This document shows, piece by piece, positions 6,831-12,708 of a DNA stretch of 13,117 nucleotides. The position numbers were made by a program, and so were the translations under genes. How positions within the stretch are numbered: the first letter of the stretch is position 1; the number at the start of each line of letters is the position of its first letter. Under the pieces are notes generated by a model that searched no databases, had not been told where the DNA came from, and saw only the letters and a program-made list of their open reading frames with translations. Source of the DNA: Planctomycetota bacterium (GTDB lineage: Bacteria > Planctomycetota > Planctomycetia > Pirellulales > Pirellulaceae); assembly GCA_023430365.1 (NCBI GenBank), contig JAEZAS010000075.1:1-13117 (forward strand), read 5' to 3'.

Positions 6831-7610
6831 ATGAGTGCTCCCGCCGCTACGACTCGCAAGCCGTCTGGCCCACTGGCCCGCTGGTCACTGCGCGTGCTGT
6901 TTGGCGTGTTGGCGGTGGCGGGCATCGGAGCAATTGCTACTTGGGTGACGGTCGCGTTTGGTGGTGTGTACGGGGTGGAGTTCAATCCCGAAACCTTTCA
7001 CCGCCGCACGTTCCACTACTATGAAGTGCCCGGCCTCGGCTGGCAGGTGCGCAAGGTCGAACGGCTCGACACGACCGGCAAGACCGAGGAGTTTTTGCAA
7101 ACGAACAACCATATCCCCAAGAAAACGAAGGGGACCGCCCTTTGGCACATCGTCCAGGCCCATCGCGGACGGAGGAGCTGGGAGGGGGACGCGCAGATTC
7201 TGGTCAACTACTTCGACGCGAAGGACGGTTTCAAGAACCCAATCTGGCTCGAGTGGTCGAGCAACAATCCCAAGCTCGCCGCCGTGCTCTGGCCGGCGAT
7301 TTCGCAATTGGCGAAGGACGAGCTCTACATCTACGTGCCGCAGCTTTTTGAACTGGCCGAAGGGTCCCAGGACGGGCAGGACCAGCAGACCTTCCCGACC
7401 GAACTAAACTCCCGGCTCGGTAAGGCATACTACGAGGCCGCCATTCGCTGCCAGCAAGTCGAGAACCACGAGGCGGCGATCGAGTATCTGCAACAGGCCC
7501 TCAAGTACGTCCCTGCCAACGCCGACTACCAGCAGGCGCTATCCAAATCGAAAGCAGCGCTCCCCCAGGCTGGCGCCGCGTCGAGCCCAGCCGACGCTTC
7601 CAAATCATGA
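6831..7610 (+). CDS. Membrane-anchored protein with C-terminal TPR-like segment
   Basis: 259 residues from ATG 6831. An open frame reaches back to 6561, but its first 90 codons run through the predicted promoter and the divergent leader and are Arg/Gly-rich, so I reject them. Residues 1-18 are a basic cytoplasmic tail. Residues 20-46 are one transmembrane helix ('VLFGVLAVAGIGAIATW'). The middle (50-175) is a mixed domain rich in Trp and Tyr ('PGLGWQVRKVERL', 'FKNPIWLEWSSNNPKLA') that I cannot assign. Residues 195-232 look like one TPR: 'LGKAYYEAAIRCQQVENHE' followed by 'AAIEYLQQALKYVP'. The tail is Ala/Ser-rich. It ends 63 bases before the glycosylase gene on the same strand, so the two probably share a transcript. 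A scaffold or assembly role is only a guess from the TPR. Confidence 0.82.
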   Translation: MSAPAATTRKPSGPLARWSLRVLFGVLAVAGIGAIATWVTVAFGGVYGVEFNPETFHRRTFHYYEVPGLGWQVRKVERLDTTGKTEEFLQTNNHIPKKTKGTALWHIVQAHRGRRSWEGDAQILVNYFDAKDGFKNPIWLEWSSNNPKLAAVLWPAISQLAKDELYIYVPQLFELAEGSQDGQDQQTFPTELNSRLGKAYYEAAIRCQQVENHEAAIEYLQQALKYVPANADYQQALSKSKAALPQAGAASSPADASKS

Positions 7611-7673
7611 TCGCTTCGCTGCGATTGTCTCGCGTTTGTTCTCGTCGACCCAGCCGCAAAACGAGAGTCTCCA

Positions 7674-8324
7674 GTGAAGACGAACGGCACTGATTTTCTG
7701 GTTCACTTTCGCAAGCACGATCTAGTCATCGCCAAGGCCATTCGGCAGGTCGGTCCGTTCACGCTCAAGCCCAACCGGGATCGGTTCGGGATGCTCGTGC
7801 GGTCGATTATTTCGCAGCAGATCTCGACGAGCGCCGCCCGGTCGATCCTCGCTCGCGTCGTGGCGCTCATGGAGGATGGAAAGCTTCACGCCGACAAGAT
7901 CGCGGCGCTGTCGCCGGAGCAGTTGCGACAAGCGGGAGTTTCGCCGCAGAAGATCGGCTATCTGCTCGACCTGGCCACGAAGGTCGCGGATGGGACCGTG
8001 CTACTGGATCGCATGGGACGCTTGTCGGACGAGCGCGTCATCGAAGAGTTGACGCAGGTGAAAGGCATTGGGCGTTGGACCGCCCAGATGTTTCTGATAT
8101 TTTCGCTCGGGCGTCCCGATGTTTTTCCGCACGACGACTTGGGAGTTCGCTCAGCCATTAAGCGGCTGTATGGGTTGGAAGAGCTGCCCGACAAGCAGAC
8201 CAGCCTTGCGATTGGCTCGCGCTGGAGTCCCTATGCAACCGTCGCGAGTTGGTACTGTTGGCGCACGCTTGAATTGAATTCGAAGCCAACGAAGATACCG
8301 AAGCCCAACACCGCTGCGAAGTGA
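7674..8324 (+). CDS. DNA-3-methyladenine glycosylase (AlkA/Mag type, HhH-GPD)
   Basis: Base-excision repair enzyme that removes alkylated purines such as 3-methyladenine and leaves an abasic site. It has 216 residues, the size of the short Mag-type enzymes, which lack the extra N-terminal domain of E. coli AlkA. Visible signs are 'RSIISQQISTSAARSI' (43-58), typical of the HhH-GPD N-terminal helices; the helix-hairpin-helix 'LTQVKGIGRWTA' (126-137); and 'DVFPHDDLGVRSAI' (149-162), where Asp155, just before LGV, is the expected catalytic residue. The closing 'RWSPYATVASWYCWR' (183-197) matches the family's C-terminal helix. The start is GTG 7674 with only a weak GAGAG upstream. It probably shares a transcript with the membrane protein before it, an association with no clear functional logic. 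I give no symbol because alkA and mag are both used for such proteins. Confidence 0.92.
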   Translation: MKTNGTDFLVHFRKHDLVIAKAIRQVGPFTLKPNRDRFGMLVRSIISQQISTSAARSILARVVALMEDGKLHADKIAALSPEQLRQAGVSPQKIGYLLDLATKVADGTVLLDRMGRLSDERVIEELTQVKGIGRWTAQMFLIFSLGRPDVFPHDDLGVRSAIKRLYGLEELPDKQTSLAIGSRWSPYATVASWYCWRTLELNSKPTKIPKPNTAAK

Positions 8325-8405
8325 GTGCCTTCGCTTGTGTCAGACGCGCGGATTGAAAATCAATTCGCTAGCAGAGCGGACTTCCGCAGTCTGTGGCTAT
8401 TCCCT

Positions 8406-8434
8406 TCCACACCTCCGGGGGAAGTTGTTATCCT
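8406..8434 (+). promoter_or_regulatory. Weak candidate promoter for the structured RNA
   Basis: TCCACA (8406-8411, four of six to TTGACA) and TATCCT (8429-8434, four of six to TATAAT) are spaced by 17 bases. Transcription would begin about 8441, immediately before the first GGA-loop hairpin. The match is weak, and its position is the main argument for it. Confidence 0.3.
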
Positions 8435-8440
8435 CGCACG

Positions 8441-8647
8441 AGCCGCAGGGATTTGCGGCAGCCATTCGCACGGATGCGACTTTGATTTTCGCCGGATGGC
8501 CGTCAGGGATTTGACGGCACTGAGCAGGACGCTCGCCATCGGGCGGAAAACAGTTGCCGCGGCGTTTGCAATGGATGTGCAAACGTTCGCAGCTGGGAGA
8601 CACCGAGCTGTGTGTCTCGAAATCGCGCGTAGGCAGCGGCGATTCTC
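8441..8647 (+). ncRNA. Candidate structured small RNA with GGA-loop hairpins (CsrA/RsmA-sponge-like)
   Basis: No convincing gene lies in 8325-8692. From 8442 there is a run of hairpins with GGA in the loop: 8442-8459 (GCCGCA gggatt TGCGGC), 8466-8479 (TCGCA cgga TGCGA), 8499-8518 (GCCGTCA gggatt TGACGGC), 8522-8534 (GAGC aggac GCTC), 8563-8585 (8-base stem, loop ATGGATG) and 8590-8610 (CAGCT / AGCTG, loop with GGGAGA). The first and third share CAGGGATTTG at the tip while their lower stems differ but still pair. Eight GGA and no TCC occur in 8442-8610. The loops CAGGGAT and AATGGATGT approach the CsrA consensus CARGGAUGU. A hairpin with arms 8621-8626 and 8639-8644, then TCTCT, may mark the 3' end, although no U-run is present. 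It could instead be a leader of the gene at 8693 or a dispersed repeat. Confidence 0.42.
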
Positions 8648-8653
8648 TACAAT
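8648..8653 (+). promoter_or_regulatory. Candidate -10 box TACAAT for the L7/L12-like mini-protein
   Basis: TACAAT followed by GG lies 39 bases before the ATG at 8693. I see no good -35. The same box-plus-GG form stands before the genes at 4605, 6831 and 12709. Confidence 0.35.
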
Positions 8654-8692
8654 GGACGCCTCCACGACGCTGTGTTATGGGGGAGGCCTCGT

Positions 8693-8977
8693 ATGCTCTA
8701 TGTCTGGGCTGGCTCGATCCTGGCGTTGATCATTGTCGCCTGGCTGTTGTACTGCGTTGCGGCGATCCATCGCCTCGAAGCGAAGGTCGATCGCCTGCTT
8801 CAAGTGCTTGAACCGCCGGACTCTATCGCCAAACCGGTTCCCCTCTCGGTCCAGGACCTGGCGCGCGCCGGACTGAAGCTGGAAGCGATTCGCCAGTATC
8901 GCGAAGAGACGGGCTGCAGCCTGCTGGAGGCCAAGCAGGCGGTGGATGCGTTCCTCGACAGCCGGGAAAACGTTTAG
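8693..8977 (+). CDS. Small membrane protein with ribosomal L7/L12 C-terminal-like domain
   Basis: 94 residues. ATG 8693 is preferred over GTG 8672 because GGGGGAGG (8679-8686) lies 6 bases upstream and the hydrophobic segment then starts at once. Residues 4-24 are a transmembrane helix ('WAGSILALIIVAWLLYCVAA'), and residues 25-40 are a charged helix that may form a coiled coil ('HRLEAKVDRLLQVLE'). Residues 62-88 ('KLEAIRQYREETGCSLLEAK' and then 'QAVDAFL') strongly resemble the helix-turn-helix of the L7/L12 C-terminal domain, where the ribosomal protein has 'KIaVIKaVRe.TGLGLKEAKdlV'. It is too short to be L7/L12 itself. Such tethered L7/L12-like domains occur in several bacterial groups; their role is not established. 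The domain would face the cytoplasm if the N-terminus is outside. Confidence 0.85.
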   Translation: MLYVWAGSILALIIVAWLLYCVAAIHRLEAKVDRLLQVLEPPDSIAKPVPLSVQDLARAGLKLEAIRQYREETGCSLLEAKQAVDAFLDSRENV

Positions 8978-9094
8978 CCAGACGGCTCCGCGACCGGCTT
9001 GTTACAACCCAGCCGAAAACAAAAGCCGGGGCTCGGGCGTCTTAATCGCGAGTGTAGTGTCTTGTCGTGATCCTTCCTTGCCAGGAGCTTCGCC

Positions 9095-9667
9095 ATGGTC
9101 CGATCCGCTCGCGCACTTTGGTTCGCCACGCTGACTGTCCTGCTGGGGCTGGTTCCCGTCACAGGCCTGGCCGATCCACCAGCCGACAGGGCCGTTGAAG
9201 CTGCGGGCGGAGAGGTTCGAAACGGCTTTACGCCGCTCCACCTGGCGGCGATGCACGGCGATCTGACCCAGGTGAAGCGAATTCTCGATGCTGGACACGG
9301 AGCCGACCCTTCCCAGACGGTCTATCGGGGCACGCCGCTGCAGTATGCCGCCGCCCGGGGTCGCGTGGAGGTCGTGCGGGAACTGCTCCGTCGCGAGGCC
9401 ACGGTTGATGCGGTCGATTGGAACGGCCGGACGCCACTGATCTGGGCCTCGATGCAGGGGCAAACCGAGGTCGTTCACCTGTTGCTCGATGCCGGCGCGA
9501 ACATCGGCGCCGCCAATGACGGCGGCTGGACGCCACTGCACTATGCCTTCTCCCGCGGCCACGAAAAAACGGCCGCCGCCCTGATCGAACGGGGCGCCTC
9601 GCAAGAACTTCTCAACGGCCTCGGCCAAACGCCGCTGGACGTGAAGGGAGCGAATGCGGGGAAATGA
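9095..9667 (+). CDS. Exported ankyrin-repeat protein
   Basis: 190 residues from ATG 9095, with AGGAG (9083-9087) 7 bases upstream. Residues 1-26 form a signal peptide ('LTVLLGLVPVTGLADP', cleavage probably after GLA). Residues 44-176 carry four ankyrin repeats: 'GFTPLHLAAMHGDLTQVKRI' (44-63), 'GTPLQYAAARGRVEVVRELL' (79-98), 'GRTPLIWASMQGQTEVVHLL' (111-130) and 'GWTPLHYAFSRGHEKTAAAL' (144-163). A capping 'GQTPLDV' (177-183) follows. The repeats are almost the whole mature protein, so it is probably a binding module in the periplasm; the partner is unknown. The 117-base space before it shows no clear promoter. Ankyrin assignment is certain from the TPLH and LL.AGA patterns. Confidence 0.92.
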   Translation: MVRSARALWFATLTVLLGLVPVTGLADPPADRAVEAAGGEVRNGFTPLHLAAMHGDLTQVKRILDAGHGADPSQTVYRGTPLQYAAARGRVEVVRELLRREATVDAVDWNGRTPLIWASMQGQTEVVHLLLDAGANIGAANDGGWTPLHYAFSRGHEKTAAALIERGASQELLNGLGQTPLDVKGANAGK

Positions 9668-9683
9668 CTTCTTAGGATTTCAG

Positions 9684-9830
9684 AAGGCAGAATTCAGAGA
9701 GCAGTTTCAGAGAGCAGAGAGCAGAAATGCGGTGCAATGTGCTTTATGTGAGCTCTGCAGCCTCGATTTGCAATCTCGCTTCTGAAATCTGAAATCACCA
9801 ATCTGAAATCACCAATCTGAAATCCAAAAT
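9684..9830. repeat. AT-richer tract with tandem short repeats
   Basis: In the 267-base space between the ankyrin gene and the lipoprotein gene, TTCAGAGAGCAG occurs at 9693-9704 and 9706-9717, followed by AGAGCAG. Further on, the 14-base unit CTGAAATCACCAAT is repeated at 9789-9802 and 9803-9816, with a third copy (9817-9830) differing at three positions. The tract is poorer in GC than its surroundings and purine/pyrimidine skewed. It has no coding potential that I can support. Confidence 0.7.
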
Positions 9831-9934
9831 CCCCCCACCCCGCCCTCTTCCTTTTGGCTTCCGCCGGTGGCATAGTCAAAGATGGTCCCGCTGGGATTTT
9901 TGGACTGTCTTTTCGAAGCCGAAAGTATCTCGCT

Positions 9935-10789
9935 ATGTCGCTGCCGCGTTTGGGCTGGGTGTTGGGGCGTGGAATCGTGATCGGTGCGGCATTGGCAGCC
10001 GTTGTCGGCACGGGCTGTGGCACGGGCGAGTACAACAACCGGCTGAGCGCGACCGTGAACAACGTCGGGCGGCGAGCCGCGATTGAGTCGCTTATCACGC
10101 AAAGCGCCGCTGATGCCGTGGGGGGAGTTCGCCTGCGGATGCCAGCCTTGTTCGACGGCAACGCCAAGCAGGTCAACCCAGGCGACGCTCGCAGCCGTAT
10201 CGGCAACGCAGCAATTCCCGGCCTGGTGCGGGCGAGCGAACGAGCCATCGACGATCCGGCCGGCAAGTATTCCGTTGCCTACGCCTACTTTGCCGCGGCT
10301 CCGAAGGAGGGCAAAGCGCAGGACGCGTTCCAGAACGAGGTGCAGCGAGCTGTCGCCGCCGCGCTGCCCAACGCCAAGTGGGAAACCGTCCAAATTGAAA
10401 AACTGAGCGGAGGCGGCGCAAGTTTCCCCGTCCTCAAAGCCACCGGACCCCAACCTTTCGATGCTACCCAGAATGGCGGCGCGAGCGAACAGCTCGAAGG
10501 TCAGTTGGAGTTGTACCTGGTGCCGACCGATAAGCAGTGGGTGCTGATCGGCTGGCGGGCTCCGTCGGCGCATGCCGGGAAGTATCAGTTTTGGGATAGC
10601 GTGCGAGCGGCGATGTCGACCGTCGAAGCTTCCGGCGGCGGAGCGGCTCCTGCCCCGGCCGCGCCCGCAGGAGAAGCAGCAGCGCCAGCATCAGCACCGA
10701 TGGCAGCCGCAGCGAACAATGGGCCTGTTGAAGGTTTGCCGCCAGGAGCGGTTGGCGCGGCGGCGGGAATCGCGCCGCTCAACCCCTAG
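9935..10789 (+). CDS. Lipoprotein of unknown function
   Basis: 284 residues from ATG 9935. An upstream TTG (9854) would add 27 residues ahead of the signal peptide and is rejected. Residues 1-28 form a lipoprotein-type signal ('GIVIGAALAAVVGTGC', Cys28), although Gly rather than Leu at -3 makes the lipobox weak. The mature protein starts 'CGTGEYNNRLSATVNN'. Residues 45-230 form a globular, mostly mixed alpha/beta domain ('LRMPALFDGNAKQVNPGD', 'YSVAYAYFAA', then 'GQLELYLVPTDKQWVLIGWR') that I do not recognise. The last 55 residues are an Ala/Pro/Gly tail of low complexity. Codon and amino-acid use are like the neighbours. It appears to be an isolated gene with repeats on both sides. Export is well supported; no function can be given. 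Confidence 0.85.
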   Translation: MSLPRLGWVLGRGIVIGAALAAVVGTGCGTGEYNNRLSATVNNVGRRAAIESLITQSAADAVGGVRLRMPALFDGNAKQVNPGDARSRIGNAAIPGLVRASERAIDDPAGKYSVAYAYFAAAPKEGKAQDAFQNEVQRAVAAALPNAKWETVQIEKLSGGGASFPVLKATGPQPFDATQNGGASEQLEGQLELYLVPTDKQWVLIGWRAPSAHAGKYQFWDSVRAAMSTVEASGGGAAPAPAAPAGEAAAPASAPMAAAANNGPVEGLPPGAVGAAAGIAPLNP

Positions 10790-10804
10790 TCCAACACGCC
10801 CCTC

Positions 10805-10834
10805 GTAGCTGAACCGGCCAGAATTCAGACGCCC
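10805..10834 (+). repeat. Dispersed 27-base palindromic repeat, copy 2
   Basis: It starts GTAGCTGAA and ends GCCAGAATTCAGACG (10817-10831), 24 of 27 identical to copy 1 in opposite orientation. The three differences (CCG for TTC at 10814-10816) break the central palindrome. The extra CCC to 10834 is also found in copies 1 and 4. It lies 15 bases after the lipoprotein stop codon. Confidence 0.75.
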
Positions 10835-10883
10835 TGCCGGCGGACTGTCCATGCAAGCGATCTGATTTCCGGCGAATCCCGCA

Positions 10884-10917
10884 ATGGGAAACACCTCGGC
10901 AGCCTTGGCTGCCCCAT
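10884..10917 (+). other. Leader hairpin before the 87-residue gene
   Basis: GGCAGCC (10898-10904) and GGCTGCC (10907-10913) form a tight stem, and outer bases ATGGG (10884-10888) can pair with CCCAT (10913-10917). It ends 18 bases before the ATG at 10936. It could be a terminator-like or translational leader structure; no U-run follows. Confidence 0.35.
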
Positions 10918-10935
10918 CTGGCACAAGGATGAATG

Positions 10936-11199
10936 ATGGCTGAGTTCTCGAAATACCAGCAAAAGGTTATCAAGAACTACTACGATAACCGCGACACCAT
11001 TGCCCTGCAGCGCGTGCAGGAGCTGGTCACCGAGTTGTATCTGACGACCGGTAAGAAACGGGAAAAACACTGGGAGAGCGTCGCGCTCCACCTGGGCAAG
11101 CTCGGCGTGAAGCCCGACACGATCGCTCATCTCCGCAAGGAGGACAAACCGGAGTTGATTGCCAGTCTCGTCAAGAAACTCATGGAGAAGCAGGCGTAG
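10936..11199 (+). CDS. Small cytosolic helical protein, unknown function
   Basis: 87 residues. ATG 10936 is preferred because AAGGA (10925-10929) is 6 bases upstream; ATG 10933 in the same frame is only 3 bases away and would add one Met. There is no signal peptide or membrane segment. The sequence is highly charged and helical: 'KYQQKVIKNYYDNRDTIA' (6-23), 'LQRVQELVTELYLTTGKKRE' (24-43) and 'HWESVALHLGKLGV' (45-58), with a Lys-rich end. The 'TTGKKREKHWESVALHLGKL' region looks like a conserved core, but I cannot name the family. The good Shine-Dalgarno and clean composition support a real gene. It may be co-transcribed with the alcohol dehydrogenase 96 bases downstream, although a hairpin sits on its stop codon. 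Confidence 0.85.
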   Translation: MAEFSKYQQKVIKNYYDNRDTIALQRVQELVTELYLTTGKKREKHWESVALHLGKLGVKPDTIAHLRKEDKPELIASLVKKLMEKQA

Positions 11200-11215
11200 G
11201 CGCGAAGCGCCCCTG
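11191..11215 (+). terminator. Hairpin over the stop codon, possible weak terminator
   Basis: GGCGC (11199-11203) and GCGCC (11207-11211) enclose a GAA triloop; after a four-base bulge (11195-11198), CAGG (11191-11194) pairs with CCTG (11212-11215). The stem is GC-rich and overlaps the TAG at 11197-11199. No U-run follows, so it may stabilise mRNA rather than terminate it. Confidence 0.3.
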
Positions 11216-11295
11216 CAACCAAGGCCGCGCGAGCCGGCGATTTCTCGAGCGACCTTTTGCCTCAATTCAGCCACAACCGGAGACGAGCAGCAACG

Positions 11296-12516
11296 ATGCG
11301 ATCCACCTGGAGCTTCTCGACCGCGGGGCAATTGGTTTTTGGCAACGGCGCGGTGGCTGAAGTCGGGGGGCTCGTAGCGCGGCACGGCTGGCGGAAGGTC
11401 TTCATCGTGACCGACGCCCGTTTGGTGGCGACCGGAGTGGTCGAACCGGGGCTCGGTTCCCTTGCCGCCGCCAAGAGCGAGTTCCAGGGTTTCGAAGGGG
11501 GCCAGCCGGAGCCTGCCGTCGAGATCGCCCTGCAAGCGGCGGCTGCTGCGAAGTCGTTCGGACCCCAGGCTATCGTGGGCGTGGGCGGCGGCAGCAACAT
11601 GGATCTGGCGAAGATCGTGGCCGTGTTGCTCGCTCATGGCGGAACGCCAGCCGACTACTTTGGCTGGGATAACGTTCCGGGCCCCGTGACGCCGCTGGTC
11701 GGTGTGCCGACGACGGCGGGCACCGGCAGCGAGGTGTCGCATGCCGCCGTGCTGACCGACACGGCGAATGGGATCAAGGTGAGCACGCTCAGCCCCCATC
11801 TGCGGCCGGCCATTGCGGTCGTCGATCCCGAACTCACCCTCACCTGCCCTGCCCGGGTGACGGCGGACAGCGGCATCGATGCCCTGACGCACGCGATCGA
11901 GGCCTACACCGCCACGAACTTTCGCCAGCTCAAGCTGCCTCCGGGGAAGGCCGCCGGATTTGGCCTGGCGTATGAAGGGGCCTATCCCCTGGGACAAATG
12001 CTGGCCGAGCGGGCGATCGAGCTGATCGGAAAGCACTTGCTCGCCGTCGTGCAAAACGGCGCCGATCGCGTGGCCCGCGAAGGAATGGCTCTGGCCGCCA
12101 CGCTCGCGGGGATGGCGTTTTCCAACTGTGCGGTGGCGCTCGTGCATGGCCTCGAGTATCCGATCGGGGCGGTGCTGCACTGCTCGCACGGAGCGGGCAA
12201 CGGTCTGCTGCTGCCGCATGTGATGCGGTTCAATCTGCCAGTCCGCGAAAAAGAGTTCGCCCGGATCGCCGAACTGCTGGGAGAAGACACCAGCGGCAAG
12301 ACCTCCCGCGCCGCCATGGCCGAGAAAGCGGTAGCAGCGGTGGAGCGGCTGTCGACGGCGATCGGAATTCCGCAGCGCATCCGCGAACTCGGAGGCGCCC
12401 GCGAACAACTGCCGGGCTTTGCGGAAAAGACCTTTGCCATCAAGCGACTGCTGGCAACCAATCCGCGGCCGGCGACCGAGGCAGACCTGCTCAATATCCT
12501 CGAAGCCGCGTTCTGA
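11296..12516 (+). CDS. Iron-containing alcohol dehydrogenase, HOT (ADHFE1)-like
   Basis: NAD(P)-dependent group III alcohol dehydrogenase, 406 residues from ATG 11296 (GGAGA about 13 bases upstream). The family's signs are all present: dinucleotide loop 'GVGGGSNMDLAK' (95-106), 'GVPTTAGTGSE' (136-146), and metal ligands Asp195 and His199 in 'GIDALTHAIEAY' (193-204), His284 in 'LVHGLEYPIG' and His298 in 'CSHGAGN'. After 'EAY' there is an insertion of about 20 residues ending 'LAYEGAYPLGQMLAERAI' (224-241), where most bacterial enzymes pass straight to the next helix. Hydroxyacid-oxoacid transhydrogenase (ADHFE1) has a like insertion ending 'PAYQGSNPISD', so a 4-hydroxybutyrate or other hydroxyacid substrate is possible. 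Substrate prediction in this family is unreliable. It is cytosolic. No neighbouring pathway gene helps. Confidence 0.92.
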   Translation: MRSTWSFSTAGQLVFGNGAVAEVGGLVARHGWRKVFIVTDARLVATGVVEPGLGSLAAAKSEFQGFEGGQPEPAVEIALQAAAAAKSFGPQAIVGVGGGSNMDLAKIVAVLLAHGGTPADYFGWDNVPGPVTPLVGVPTTAGTGSEVSHAAVLTDTANGIKVSTLSPHLRPAIAVVDPELTLTCPARVTADSGIDALTHAIEAYTATNFRQLKLPPGKAAGFGLAYEGAYPLGQMLAERAIELIGKHLLAVVQNGADRVAREGMALAATLAGMAFSNCAVALVHGLEYPIGAVLHCSHGAGNGLLLPHVMRFNLPVREKEFARIAELLGEDTSGKTSRAAMAEKAVAAVERLSTAIGIPQRIRELGGAREQLPGFAEKTFAIKRLLATNPRPATEADLLNILEAAF

Positions 12517-12545
12517 TGAAGTCTGGTACTTGCGGTGCCCCGACC

Positions 12546-12628
12546 GTAGCTGAACTCGCCCGAGTTCGGATGAATTGCAGGTGGAGCATCAATCCGCGGG
12601 GCGTCTGAACTCTGGCGAGTGCAGCTAC
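12546..12628. repeat. Head-to-head pair of the 27-base repeat (copies 3 and 4), long hairpin
   Basis: Copy 3 (12546-12572, plus) and copy 4 (12602-12628, minus) face each other across 29 bases and can pair at 23 of 27 positions. Each copy also folds alone: GAACTC gccc GAGTTC (12553-12568), and ACTC tggc GAGT (12609-12620). The pair sits 29 bases after the alcohol dehydrogenase stop, where it may act as a transcription or mRNA-end structure. The remainder of 12517-12708 shows no gene. Confidence 0.75.
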
Positions 12629-12692
12629 GCAGTGACTGCTGTCGGCGACGGCCGCTCGGTTATCTCCGCTTCTACGCTTCGGACGATCCGAC

Positions 12693-12698
12693 TACATT
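12693..12698 (+). promoter_or_regulatory. Candidate -10 box TACATT for the HAD hydrolase gene
   Basis: TACATT followed by GGGG ends 10 bases before the ATG at 12709. If it is used, the transcript would be leaderless or nearly so; the GGGG (12699-12702) could otherwise serve as a Shine-Dalgarno for a longer transcript. No good -35 is visible. Confidence 0.3.
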
Positions 12699-12708
12699 GG
12701 GGCGCATC

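Noticed and set aside
8325..8729. 134-codon plus-strand frame and an opposing 101-codon minus-strand frame (8360-8665)
   Set aside because: Both run through the hairpin array, lack a Shine-Dalgarno or domain, and have Arg/Ala/Ser-rich composition. The region is better explained as structured RNA or repeat.
9002..9628. 208-codon minus-strand frame opposite the ankyrin gene
   Set aside because: The plus-strand ankyrin repeats, signal peptide and AGGAG are decisive. The minus-strand translation is a shadow.
10825..12408. 527-codon open frame on the minus strand
   Set aside because: It covers the alcohol dehydrogenase and the 87-residue gene, both with clear family or Shine-Dalgarno support on the plus strand. 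Its translation has no motif.
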